Part shown: positions 7,009 through 14,553 of the stretch, one piece after another | How positions within the stretch are numbered: position 1 is the first letter of the stretch | Layout: every line of letters begins with the position of its first letter | Source of the DNA: an uncultured Oscillospiraceae bacterium | Lineage (GTDB): Bacteria; Bacillota_A; Clostridia; Oscillospirales; Oscillospiraceae | NCBI GenBank assembly: GCA_900757695.1 | Contig: CAAEOU010000118.1 | Span: 1-17,539 of the forward strand | Length of the DNA: 17,539 bases | Direction: 5' to 3' | Translations under genes and position numbers: made by a program | The notes under the pieces: generated by a model | Seen by the model: only the letters and a program-made list of their open reading frames with translations | Told to the model about the DNA's origin: nothing | Database searches by the model: none

Positions 7009-8385
7009 TCAATTTGCATCCATGGATTCCATGCAGGCATACAGAACATCGCTGATGATCGGTACACATACGGAGCTGCCGCTTCCGGCATCCTCCACAA
7101 TCGCAATAAACGCCAGCGGGTAATCGCTATCCTGTACAAATCCCGCAAACATGGCGTTGGGGTTCTGCCCCTCCACCTCTGCCGTGCCGGACTTGGCGCA
7201 GACATACACATCCGGGAAATTGCCGGTGCCGTAGTTATACACCACGTCATCCCGCATCATCTGTGTCAGAGTTCCGGCCGTGTTGGCGGACATGGTACGG
7301 TCCAGCGTCTTCTTCTCCGCACTGTAGACCTTGACCCCCTCAGGCGTCTCTACACTGCTTACCACATAAGGTGAAGCCGCCTGACCGCCGCCGGCAATCG
7401 ATCCTACAAAGGTCATGAACTGGCAGGGGTTAATGAGATCCGTGTACTGTCCAATGCCGGACCATGCAAGGGACGCATTGTTGGCCCCGGTAAGGTCAAA
7501 ATTCCCCGTCGCCGTGGTGGTACCATCAAACTTGATTCGACTGGTAACACCAGCAGCTTCTGCATACTTTGTCATGGTATCCGCCCCCAGCTCTTCCGCC
7601 AGTTCGCCAAAGACAATATTACACGATTTTACAAGTCCCGTTCCAAAGGAGATATCTCCATGATAATCTTCACAGGTGATGCTCTCCCCATCAATGATCG
7701 TTTGCTGCTCACACCGGAAGGTGCGGCTGGATACGTCCGGGATATTGTCGATGGCCGCCGCCGCCGTCACTAGCTTAAAAATGGAGCCGGGCACATAGGT
7801 GGATGACGTAAAACGGTTCATGAAAACGCCGTCATAGTAGGAATCACTTTCGATCTCGTCCATGGTTGGTGCGTTATCCGGGTCATAGGTGCCCGAAGAC
7901 ACCATGCACAGGATCTCACCGGTCTGATAATTGTAGACCCCCACCGTTCCCCGGCGTCCGTCCAAGCCGTTTAAGGCCGCCACGCAGGCCTTGGTGGACA
8001 GGGTCAGGTTCAGGATATTTCCGGTGGAATCGCTCCGATACAGGCCATTGATGGTACTGTAATCCAGGAGATATTCCGCATAGGTATTGATCAGAGGCGC
8101 TTCGATCTGCCCGTTCCGGTCTCCCAGAAGGTGCAGCGTGGCCTTTCGTACCATTTCATCCGTGGCATAGGTTCGGCTTTGACCATTGGTCAGCACCGTT
8201 ACCCCATCCCGATCCTTTACAGAGCCTGTGGAAATATTGCCGCCGGAGTACACATGGGGACTTCCGGGTGTTGTTACCCATTCCCGGGCATGAAAGAAAT
8301 ACTGGATCACAAAGGCCCCGAGGCCCACGACCACCAGTACCGAAAGCAGGGTGGTAACAATAGCCCGGCTGGATATCTTCTTCAT
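7009..8385 (-). CDS. Class B penicillin-binding protein (PbpA/FtsI-like transpeptidase)
   Basis: This 458-residue protein is a monofunctional D,D-transpeptidase that cross-links peptidoglycan outside the membrane. One transmembrane anchor lies at about 9-30 after a short basic start (MKKISSR), giving N-in topology. A small dimerisation region follows. The penicillin-binding domain has the active-site S201-I-F-K204 (in STYVPGSIFK), the second motif S254-C-N256, and the third motif K398-S-G-T401. All catalytic residues are intact. It is short for class B enzymes, resembling the PbpA type with a reduced N-terminal domain. The ATG has AAGGAGGG 7 nt upstream and overlaps the stop of the FtsW-like gene by 4 nt. 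This is the usual tight pairing of a SEDS glycosyltransferase with its cognate transpeptidase. Whether it acts in elongation, division or sporulation cannot be decided. Confidence 0.93.
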   Translation of the reverse strand: MKKISSRAIVTTLLSVLVVVGLGAFVIQYFFHAREWVTTPGSPHVYSGGNISTGSVKDRDGVTVLTNGQSRTYATDEMVRKATLHLLGDRNGQIEAPLINTYAEYLLDYSTINGLYRSDSTGNILNLTLSTKACVAALNGLDGRRGTVGVYNYQTGEILCMVSSGTYDPDNAPTMDEIESDSYYDGVFMNRFTSSTYVPGSIFKLVTAAAAIDNIPDVSSRTFRCEQQTIIDGESITCEDYHGDISFGTGLVKSCNIVFGELAEELGADTMTKYAEAAGVTSRIKFDGTTTATGNFDLTGANNASLAWSGIGQYTDLINPCQFMTFVGSIAGGGQAASPYVVSSVETPEGVKVYSAEKKTLDRTMSANTAGTLTQMMRDDVVYNYGTGNFPDVYVCAKSGTAEVEGQNPNAMFAGFVQDSDYPLAFIAIVEDAGSGSSVCVPIISDVLYACMESMDAN

Positions 8386-10118
8386 GCTGCGGCCCTCCTT
8401 TTGGCATTAGATGGCAGAGATGCAGCAAAGCTTGCGTTCTGCCGAGTATCTGCCGCCTTCACAAAGGCCAGCAGTCCCCATGCGCCCATCATACTGGAAC
8501 CGCCGTTGGACAGGAACGGGAACGTTACGCCGGTAAAAGGCAGGAAGTCCACCGTGCCGAATACATTCAGGATCATTTGGAACAACAGGATGCTCATGGC
8601 CGAGCAGGCAGAGATCGCATAAAAAGAACTGCGGCACAGAGACGCCGAACGCACCGCAAACAGCGCAATGCACACCACAAACAGCACACAGCACACGCCC
8701 ACGATCAGGCCCCACTCCTCACAGACCGTACAAAATACGATATCACTGTCTGCCGCAAACACATGCTTCAGCTGTCCATTGCCGGCGCCCACGCCAAACA
8801 GGCCGCCTGCGGCAAGGCACATCAGCGCCTGTGTCTGCTGATACCCCTTGCCGCTGGGGTCATCCCAGATATGCCGCCAAGAGGCAAAACGCTTTGCGAT
8901 ATGGGGCCGCATTTTCAGGGCCATAAAGCCCGCAAAGCCTGTTCCGGCGCAAATCAGAGAGATGGTGGCAAAATCACCGGAACGGAGATAGGCGATCACA
9001 AGGAACGCCACAAAGTATACCATAGCCGTGCCGAAGTCATTTTGCAGCGCCAACAGCACACAGCAGACCCCGGAGTACAGGATGAACAGGAACAGATTCC
9101 GCTTGGTCATCAAGCGATCCAGCGTGGAAGCACCTGCAAATACGAAGGATATTTTCACCAGCTCCGAAGGCTGCAAGGACATGCTGCCAATAAAGATCCA
9201 ACTCTTCGAGCCATAAAGCTCCCTTCCGAACACCAGTGTTGCTATCAGCAGGATCGGCCCCAGCGCCGCAGCCAGATACCGAAGCTTTTTCGCCGTCTCC
9301 AGCTCCCGCATGCAGAAGCCAATAAACATAAACAGGATAATCCCCAGCACCATGGACAGCACCGTTTTGGTAAGCTCATTGGGTGATACCGAAGCCATCA
9401 CCGCAAGGCCCATGGAGCACAGAAAAAATGCAACCGTCTCCACCTCAAATCCACTGCGGTGCATCAGCTTATTGAAGATAAACAGGCCCCACATGACCAA
9501 GGCAGTAATGCCATAGCTCATACAGATGGATTTCCAGTATTCATGGTCACAGCCGATCATCAGCTGGATCACCGTAAGAAACTGGAACACCGTCAAAATC
9601 ACCAGCGTAAGCGCCGGAGATACCAGATGCTTTGGATTGGTGCGGCAGGAGGCCACATATTCCGCCTCCTCGTCGGTAATGGGCACCAGTGTCACCTCAA
9701 GACCGTTGAGCGAGATCAGATCACCAAAGCCGATCTCCGTAAGGCCTGTAATGGTCTCACCGTTTACCGCAATGCCGCCGCGTCCGCCAACGTCGCCGAT
9801 GGTCCAGCTGCCATCGTCATAGCGGGTGAGAACTGCGTGCTGCTTATAGATATTGTCAAAATTCATCTGAATATCGTTTCGCCGGGTGCGGCCAATGGTA
9901 TTTTCCCAATGGGTCACCGGCAGCCGGGAACCATCCTCAAAGGCAATATGGCCCCAGATCTCAGGCTCTTTATGAAACCGGAGCAGGCTGATGCCGCAGC
10001 GAATCAGAATAATGATCGCCAAAATTGGAAACAGCAGCCGGAGAATGGTGGTCACACCCTGCCCCAGACCGGCAAAATTCATCATAAATTCCGAAATACC
10101 GGATAGTATTTCGCTCAA
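8382..10118 (-). CDS. FHA-domain SEDS protein (FtsW/RodA/SpoVE family peptidoglycan polymerase)
   Basis: SEDS proteins polymerise lipid II into glycan strands in the membrane. From the chosen TTG start at 10118 (AAAGGAGGG 8 nt upstream) the protein has 578 residues. A transmembrane helix at about 22-45 is followed by a cytoplasmic FHA domain at about 55-147 (N-T-I-G-R-T-R-R-N-D, KQHAVL, then I-A-V-N-G). A multi-pass SEDS core of about ten helices fills the rest. Core motifs are L-Q-P-S-E-L-V-K-I near 315-323, N-D-F-G-T-A near 360, W-D-D-P-S-G-K-G-Y-Q near 418-427 (matching the loop with the catalytic Asp of RodA/FtsW), and F-L-S-N-G-G-S-S near the C-terminus. The open frame extends upstream to 10199, but the promoter lies inside that extension, which argues for the later start. 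FHA domains bind phosphothreonine, so control by a PrkC-type kinase is a reasonable inference. No kinase gene is in view. Confidence 0.92.
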   Translation of the reverse strand: MSEILSGISEFMMNFAGLGQGVTTILRLLFPILAIIILIRCGISLLRFHKEPEIWGHIAFEDGSRLPVTHWENTIGRTRRNDIQMNFDNIYKQHAVLTRYDDGSWTIGDVGGRGGIAVNGETITGLTEIGFGDLISLNGLEVTLVPITDEEAEYVASCRTNPKHLVSPALTLVILTVFQFLTVIQLMIGCDHEYWKSICMSYGITALVMWGLFIFNKLMHRSGFEVETVAFFLCSMGLAVMASVSPNELTKTVLSMVLGIILFMFIGFCMRELETAKKLRYLAAALGPILLIATLVFGRELYGSKSWIFIGSMSLQPSELVKISFVFAGASTLDRLMTKRNLFLFILYSGVCCVLLALQNDFGTAMVYFVAFLVIAYLRSGDFATISLICAGTGFAGFMALKMRPHIAKRFASWRHIWDDPSGKGYQQTQALMCLAAGGLFGVGAGNGQLKHVFAADSDIVFCTVCEEWGLIVGVCCVLFVVCIALFAVRSASLCRSSFYAISACSAMSILLFQMILNVFGTVDFLPFTGVTFPFLSNGGSSMMGAWGLLAFVKAADTRQNASFAASLPSNAKRRAAA

Positions 10119-10149
10119 GGGATCGCCCTCCTTTCCTAAATACGGGTTC

Positions 10150-10178
10150 ATCATACCATAATTCGCCTCATGATGCAA
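10150..10178 (-). promoter_or_regulatory. Promoter of the FHA-SEDS/PBP operon
   Basis: TTGCAT (10173-10178) and TATGAT (10150-10155) are 17 nt apart on the minus strand. The predicted start near 10143 leaves a short leader with the AAAGGAGGG ribosome binding site just before the TTG at 10118. This placement rules out the longer open frame as the main product. Confidence 0.7.
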
Positions 10179-10240
10179 GGAACCGGGGCTTTCATTCAAA
10201 AAGGTTTAAGATTTCCCCGCATTCCCGCATACCGCAAAAA

Positions 10241-10275
10241 TCCCCCGAATCACGGATTTCCCGTGATTCGGGGGA
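10241..10275 (-). terminator. Intrinsic terminator of htpG
   Basis: On the minus strand CCCCCGAATCACGG pairs with CCGTGATTCGGGGG around a 5-nt loop, followed by ATTTTT. It begins 14 nt after the htpG stop codon. It is a textbook terminator and isolates htpG from the ftsW operon. Confidence 0.92.
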
Positions 10276-10288
10276 CACGATATAACAC

Positions 10289-12199
10289 TTAGGCCATCAG
10301 GGAGCAAACCAGATCCGTATAGGCACTGGGATCCTCCAACGGCAGATCTGCGATCAGCAGCGCCTGACTGTAGAGCAGCTGGGCATACTTCTTTGCCTTG
10401 TCCTTATCGGTGTCATAAGCATTCTTCAGTGCAGCAAAGGCGGGATGCTCGGCATTGAGCTCCATAATCCGCCCGGTCTTCAGCTTTTCATCGCCGGGTG
10501 CCACACGATTCAGATACTTCTCCATCTCAAAGCTCAGGCCGGAATCCGGAACCAGGCAAACAGGATGGCTCTTCAGCTTATTGGACAGGCGCACCTCCTT
10601 GAGCTTGCCGTCCATGGCCTCCTTCACGAAGTCCAGAAGCTCCTTATTTTCCTCGGTCTCCTTCTCCTTCTCGGCCTTTTCCTCATCGGTCTCAAGCCCA
10701 AGATCCTCCGCAGAGACAGACTTGAACTCCTTCTCGTTGTACTTCATGAGGCTGCTCATCACAAATTCGTCTACATCGTCCGTAAGCAGCAGAATATCAT
10801 AGCCGCGATCCTTGACCATTTCGGTCTGAGGCAGCTGGGAGAGCTTGGTACGGCTTTCACCAGCGGCATAATAGATGTACTTCTGGCTCTCGGGCATGCC
10901 GTCCACATACTCCTTGAGGGTCAGGTACTTCTCTTCCTTCTGGCTCCAGAACAGCAGCAGATCCTTTACCACGTCTTTGTGAACGCCGTAGTCGGATACC
11001 ACGCCGTACTTCATCTGTACGCCGAACACACTGAAGAACTTCTCATAGTTCTCCCGATCATTGGTGAGCATTTTTTGCAGCTCAGACTTGATCTTCTTTT
11101 CCAGATTGGAGGCGATCCGGCGGAGCTGACGGTCATGCTGAAGCATCTCACGGGAGATGTTCAGGCTCAAATCCTGAGAATCCACAATGCCCTTGACAAA
11201 GCAGAAGTAGTCCGGCAGCAGATCCTCGCAGTTCTCCATAATGAGAACGCCGTTGGAATAGAGCTGCAGGCCCTTTTTATACTCCTTGGAATAGAAGTCA
11301 TAGGGTGCCTTGGCGGGCACATACAGCAGTGCCTTGTAGGTCACAGCGCCCTCTACACTGGCATTGATCCGCAGAGCAGGCTTTTCGTAATCTCCGAACT
11401 TGTCCTGATAGAACTGGTCATACTCCTCGTCTGTGACCTCATCCTTGTTCTTCTGCCAGATGGGCACCATGGAGTTAAGAACCTTATCCTCGGTGTACTC
11501 CTCATATTCCGTCTTCTTCTCGCCATTTTCGTCTTCCTTTTCTACAGGGCGAGAACCGGTCACTTCCATGCGGATGGGGTAGCGGATATAGTCGGAATAC
11601 TTCTTGACCAGATTTTCCAGCGTATACTGGGCCAGATACCGGTCATACTCCTCATCCTCGGTATTCTCCTTCAGCTTCAGGATCACATCGGTGCCGCAGG
11701 TCTCCTTCTCACAGGGGGTAATGGTATAGCCGTCCGCACCGTCAGATTCCCACTCGTAGGCCTGCTCATTGCCATACTTCTTGGTGACCACTTTTACATG
11801 ATCTGCCACCATAAAGGCAGAATAGAAGCCAACGCCAAACTGACCGATGATATCCACAGCCTGATCGGGATTTTCGGCCTTTTTCATATCCTCCTTAAAC
11901 TGGAGTGAACCGGACTTTGCGATGGTGCCCAGATTGTTTTCCAGATCCTTTTCATCCATGCCAATGCCATTATCCGAGATCGTCAGGGTACGGTTCTCTT
12001 TATCGGCAGTCAGGCGGATCTGGAAGTCTCCACGGCTCAGACCCGTGTCCTCCGTCAGGCTCAGATAGGCCAGCTTGTCGATGGCATCGGAGGCATTGGA
12101 GATGATCTCCCGCAGGAAGATCTCCTTGTGGGTATAGATGGAGTTGATCATCAGATCCAGAAGCCGCTTGGACTCCGCCTGAAATTGTTTCTTTTCCAT
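10289..12199 (-). CDS. htpG: Molecular chaperone HtpG (Hsp90 family)
   Basis: HtpG is the bacterial Hsp90, a cytoplasmic ATP-dependent dimeric chaperone. The 636-residue product has the normal length. The open frame reaches 12223, but the family N-terminus is M-x-K-x-x-F-Q-A-E, seen here as MEKKQFQAES, so the ATG at 12199 is chosen. AAAGGA lies about 13 nt upstream, slightly far. N-terminal GHKL ATPase motifs are EIISNASDAIDKL near 31-43, DNGIGM near 76 and GQFGVGFYSAFM near 117. The middle domain contains LNISREMLQ with the conserved catalytic-loop Arg, and the C-terminal dimerisation domain follows. A lysine/glutamate-rich stretch (EKAEKEKETEENKE) near 475-490 is a charged linker-like insert. 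It is a single-gene unit under an HrcA-type CIRCE operator. Confidence 0.97.
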   Translation of the reverse strand: MEKKQFQAESKRLLDLMINSIYTHKEIFLREIISNASDAIDKLAYLSLTEDTGLSRGDFQIRLTADKENRTLTISDNGIGMDEKDLENNLGTIAKSGSLQFKEDMKKAENPDQAVDIIGQFGVGFYSAFMVADHVKVVTKKYGNEQAYEWESDGADGYTITPCEKETCGTDVILKLKENTEDEEYDRYLAQYTLENLVKKYSDYIRYPIRMEVTGSRPVEKEDENGEKKTEYEEYTEDKVLNSMVPIWQKNKDEVTDEEYDQFYQDKFGDYEKPALRINASVEGAVTYKALLYVPAKAPYDFYSKEYKKGLQLYSNGVLIMENCEDLLPDYFCFVKGIVDSQDLSLNISREMLQHDRQLRRIASNLEKKIKSELQKMLTNDRENYEKFFSVFGVQMKYGVVSDYGVHKDVVKDLLLFWSQKEEKYLTLKEYVDGMPESQKYIYYAAGESRTKLSQLPQTEMVKDRGYDILLLTDDVDEFVMSSLMKYNEKEFKSVSAEDLGLETDEEKAEKEKETEENKELLDFVKEAMDGKLKEVRLSNKLKSHPVCLVPDSGLSFEMEKYLNRVAPGDEKLKTGRIMELNAEHPAFAALKNAYDTDKDKAKKYAQLLYSQALLIADLPLEDPSAYTDLVCSLMA

Positions 12200-12253
12200 A
12201 ATAAAAAGCACATCCTTTATCAAGAATTATACTGTCGTATATAAAAGAAGAGA

Positions 12254-12280
12254 TTAGCACTCTTTCTTTTTGAGTGCTAA
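12254..12280. promoter_or_regulatory. CIRCE operator (HrcA repressor site) of htpG
   Basis: TTAGCACTC, nine bases, then GAGTGCTAA is an exact match to the CIRCE consensus bound by the heat-shock repressor HrcA. It lies directly downstream of the -10 box at 12285-12290 and spans the predicted start of transcription of htpG, the classic repressing position. This predicts heat-inducible htpG belonging to the HrcA regulon, as groESL and dnaK usually do. Confidence 0.96.
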
Positions 12281-12284
12281 CCCT

Positions 12285-12312
12285 ATTATAGTCCTTTTTT
12301 GCCATATTGCAA
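12285..12312 (-). promoter_or_regulatory. Promoter of htpG
   Basis: TTGCAA (12307-12312) and TATAAT (12285-12290) are separated by 16 nt on the minus strand. The start is predicted within the CIRCE element, so the transcript would carry the CIRCE dyad in its 5' leader of about 80 nt. Confidence 0.75.
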
Positions 12313-12480
12313 GAGCTAAGTATGAACAAATCATGAATTTTTAGCAGTCAAATACCGTATCTGCTAATATTTCTTGTTTTGATCGGGCTGCGATGGGGCC
12401 GCAGATTGTTGTATAGGGATTTTGACAGTCTCCACGCCTCCATCACATCTTTTTTTGTGGAAATACACCGCAAAAAAGCA
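12313..12480. other. Non-coding spacer with a small inverted repeat
   Basis: No supported gene lies between the divergent htpG and DUF2798 promoters. The only structure seen is TTAGCAG (12341-12347) and CTGCTAA (12361-12367), a 7-bp inverted repeat with a 13-nt spacer. The left arm resembles part of a CIRCE arm but is not one. An in-frame extension of the downstream gene crosses this region on the plus strand, but it has no ribosome binding site and no homologous look. Confidence 0.4.
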
Positions 12481-12510
12481 CTTACACCGCGCACGTGGAT
12501 ATGCTATAAT
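12481..12510 (+). promoter_or_regulatory. Promoter of the DUF2798-like gene
   Basis: A perfect TATAAT lies at 12505-12510. The best -35 candidate is CTTACA (12481-12486) with an 18-nt spacer, four of six matches to consensus. The predicted start is near 12517, about 25 nt before the leader hairpin. Confidence 0.6.
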
Positions 12511-12541
12511 ACAGTCCGAAAAAAATGTCGCAGTAAATCAG

Positions 12542-12587
12542 TACAGAGGAAACGAGACGTCCAGCTTCGTTTTCTCTGTATTTTTTT
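12542..12587 (+). terminator. Leader intrinsic terminator (putative attenuator) before the DUF2798-like gene
   Basis: Arms 12542-12555 and 12567-12580 form a 14-bp stem with one G-U pair and an 11-nt loop, followed immediately by seven T residues. It sits between the promoter and the AAGGAG ribosome binding site (12595-12600), so most transcripts would stop before the gene unless termination is relieved. The short stretch upstream contains ATGTCGCAGTAA, a possible three-codon frame without a clear ribosome binding site. No known riboswitch class is recognised. Confidence 0.75.
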
Positions 12588-12609
12588 GCGCAAAAAGGAG
12601 TTATTGTCT

Positions 12610-13059
12610 ATGCCAAAAACAAAATTTCAAAATGTGATTTTCACCATCATCATGGCCTGCATCATGGTGTACGGCATGATCGTCTACAACGTTGCCCTGA
12701 ACACAGGGGATCTCACAGGCCGTACCTTTTTGATGGCGCTCCACGAAATGCCCATCATGGTCCCCATCGCCTTTTTGCTGGAATTTTTCGTGGTTGAAAA
12801 GCTGGCGACCCGCCTTGCCTTTTCCTTTATGCAGCCCACGGATCGTCCGCAGTTCATTACCTATGCGATCTCACTGATGATCGTATGTATCATGTGCCCT
12901 GTGATGAGCCTGATCGCAACCCTGCTGCTTAAGGAGCCAAGCTTCGGAACTTGGATCAAAACATGGGGAATGAACATGCCAATGGCACTGATCTGGCAGC
13001 TGCTCTACTGCGGCCCTCTGTCCCGTCTGATTTTCCGGACGCTTTTTCGCACAGCTTGA
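12610..13059 (+). CDS. Small integral membrane protein, DUF2798-like
   Basis: The 149-residue protein starts at 12610, where AAGGAG lies 9 nt upstream. The open frame continues upstream to 12379, but that part crosses the promoter and the terminator hairpin and is not credible coding. The sequence shows four hydrophobic segments at about 8-28, 42-64, 82-106 and 118-140. The N-terminal part K-F-Q-N-V-I-F-T-I-I-M-A followed by I-M-V-Y-G-M-I-V-Y-N resembles DUF2798 membrane proteins as I remember the family. Two similar halves (an N-terminal and a C-terminal helix pair) fit the internal duplication seen in that family. The function is unknown and transport cannot be assumed. Expression is probably controlled by the leader terminator just upstream. 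It is a single-gene unit ending at the terminator at 13174. Confidence 0.8.
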   Translation: MPKTKFQNVIFTIIMACIMVYGMIVYNVALNTGDLTGRTFLMALHEMPIMVPIAFLLEFFVVEKLATRLAFSFMQPTDRPQFITYAISLMIVCIMCPVMSLIATLLLKEPSFGTWIKTWGMNMPMALIWQLLYCGPLSRLIFRTLFRTA

Positions 13060-13173
13060 CAGGGCCGGTCATATATGCGGCATTGGGTCTGTGGGCGTTT
13101 TCCATTACAATGCAGCCGCCATTACACCACCTGAATTCCAGTAATAAGCTTCATCCAACGCTCTAAAAGCAAC

Positions 13174-13208
13174 GCATCGGCCAGGGGAAACCCCGGCCGA
13201 TGTTTTTT
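13174..13208 (+). terminator. Intrinsic terminator of the DUF2798-like gene
   Basis: CATCGGCC-A-GGGG pairs with CCCC-GGCCGATG around an AAA loop, with one bulged A, and is followed by six T residues at 13203-13208. The convergent DUF815 gene ends inside the T-run, so the same hairpin may also help stop transcription from the other side. Confidence 0.88.
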
Positions 13209-14418
13209 AATTTGCTTTTTCCTGCTGACCTGCCAGCTTCTCCACCAGCTGCACCGCAACTCTGGGCGTTCTGCCGCCATGCTGTATCTCCCAGCGATTG
13301 GCCTCCACAAGGATCTGATTGTCCGGTAAATCGAGGCCCATGCGATGGCACATGCTCAGCACCATATCCTGATATTTCTTCTTATCCAGTGCCAGATAGG
13401 AAAGCCGCAGCCCAAACCGCTCAGACAGGCTGGTACGCTCCTCCATGGTCTCCCGTACATGGACATCGTCCCCCTGCCGGTCAGAGAAACTCTCCCGGAT
13501 CATATGCCGCCGATTGGAGGTCACATAGATAGCCACATTGTCCGGGCGGCGCTCCAGCCCCCCTTCCAGCGCTGTTTTCAGGGCGGAAAAGCCCTTGTCC
13601 TCCTGCTCAAAGGAGAGATCATCGATATAGATGATGAACTTCTGGGTGTGGCGGGAGATCTGTCGAATCAGCTCTGTCAGCTCATCCAGCGAATTTTTTG
13701 CGATCTCAATGAGCCGCAGGTTATAGAACTCCGGAATATTCACCAGGCTCTTTACCGTTGCAGACTTTCCGGTTCCGCTGTCGCCGTAAAGAAGCACATT
13801 ATTGGTGGGCTTGCCGGAAAGCATTACCCGGGTGTTCTCCACCACGGCGTTCCGCTGGAACTCATAGCCGATCATATCCCGCTGATCAATGGGGTCTGAA
13901 TGCTTCACCTGGGTCAGCTGGCCCTTTTCCCAGTGGAAGGCTCGTCCCAGTGCAAACTGTCCGCAACCTTTCTTCCGATAGCTTTCAAAGATCTCCTCTT
14001 CCTGAAACCCACGCCCCATGGGAAGCTCCGCCAGATTCTGTATAATGGAGCTATACTCCTCCCCCAGCCTGCTGCATGCATTGGCAATATTTCGCTTGAG
14101 TCCGGAGCAGGACAGCATCGCTACACTGGACAGTCTTCGGATATCCATCGCCGCCGCATCCTCCATAAACTGCGGTGCGGTACCCGCAGCAATGGCATTT
14201 CCAATGAAGGATTCATCGTACTTGAGGTGCCAGCTGATGTAGTCCGGCAGGGTGGAGAAGCCCTCGCTCCACACGCTGTAGACAAGGTCGGTATAGCTGC
14301 GAATCAGCGCATCCGCCGTCTTTGCCTCGGTGAGCCGCAGCAGCGCCTTCATCGGCTCCGTTTCAAGGATATTCTTATATACAGAAATACTCATGAGCTT
14401 TGCACGCATGATCTCCAT
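13207..14418 (-). CDS. DUF815-type AAA+ ATPase
   Basis: This 403-residue protein contains a single AAA+ module in its C-terminal half: Walker A GDSGTGKSAT at about 212-221, Walker B FIIYIDDLSFE at about 261-271, and sensor-1-like VAIYVTSNRRH near 297-307. A following R-E-T-M-E-E-R-T-S-L-S-E-R-F-G-L segment is characteristic of DUF815 proteins. The N-terminal 200 residues are helical and not recognised. The role of the family is not established. It resembles helicase-loader or chaperone-like AAA+ proteins, but no substrate can be named. The start is uncertain. ATG at 14418 gives MEIMRAKLMS with a weak AAGAAG upstream. Later ATGs at 14409 and 14394, or the longer frame to 14490, are less likely. 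It is transcribed divergently from the ABC-F gene. Confidence 0.83.
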   Translation of the reverse strand: MEIMRAKLMSISVYKNILETEPMKALLRLTEAKTADALIRSYTDLVYSVWSEGFSTLPDYISWHLKYDESFIGNAIAAGTAPQFMEDAAAMDIRRLSSVAMLSCSGLKRNIANACSRLGEEYSSIIQNLAELPMGRGFQEEEIFESYRKKGCGQFALGRAFHWEKGQLTQVKHSDPIDQRDMIGYEFQRNAVVENTRVMLSGKPTNNVLLYGDSGTGKSATVKSLVNIPEFYNLRLIEIAKNSLDELTELIRQISRHTQKFIIYIDDLSFEQEDKGFSALKTALEGGLERRPDNVAIYVTSNRRHMIRESFSDRQGDDVHVRETMEERTSLSERFGLRLSYLALDKKKYQDMVLSMCHRMGLDLPDNQILVEANRWEIQHGGRTPRVAVQLVEKLAGQQEKAN

Positions 14419-14461
14419 CTTGCAACACTTCTTTCTTTGGAATTCGTGAAAATATATGCAT

Positions 14462-14490
14462 AATATATCATGGAAAAATGAAAGAAACAA
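14462..14490 (-). promoter_or_regulatory. Possible promoter of the DUF815 gene
   Basis: TTGTTT (14485-14490) and TATATT (14462-14467) are 17 nt apart on the minus strand, giving a leader of about 40 nt. Both boxes are imperfect and the region is AT-rich, so chance is possible. Confidence 0.4.
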
Positions 14491-14511
14491 CTTCCTTTAT
14501 CACCGAAAACG

Positions 14512-14520
14512 TGTTATAAT
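14512..14520 (+). promoter_or_regulatory. Extended -10 promoter of the ABC-F gene
   Basis: TG-T-TATAAT (14512-14520) is an extended -10 element. The expected -35 site (TTCCTT at 14492-14497) is poor, which fits an extended -10 promoter. The ATG follows 34 nt after the -10 box, with AAGGA at 14541-14545 as the ribosome binding site. Confidence 0.6.
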
Positions 14521-14553
14521 CCAATGGAATTTTGAGTAATAAGGATGAATTGA

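Noticed and set aside
10119..10199. A 27-residue extension of the FHA-SEDS protein from an upstream TTG
   Set aside because: The operon promoter lies inside it, and the AAAGGAGGG site points to the TTG at 10118.
10445..11908. A 487-codon plus-strand open frame opposite htpG
   Set aside because: Leu/Ile/His-rich antisense shadow of htpG; its hydrophobicity comes from complementing the acidic and lysine codons of the chaperone.
12379..12609. A 77-codon N-terminal extension of the DUF2798-like protein
   Set aside because: It crosses the promoter and the leader terminator, is basic and unlike a membrane protein start, and lacks a ribosome binding site, while 12610 has a good one.
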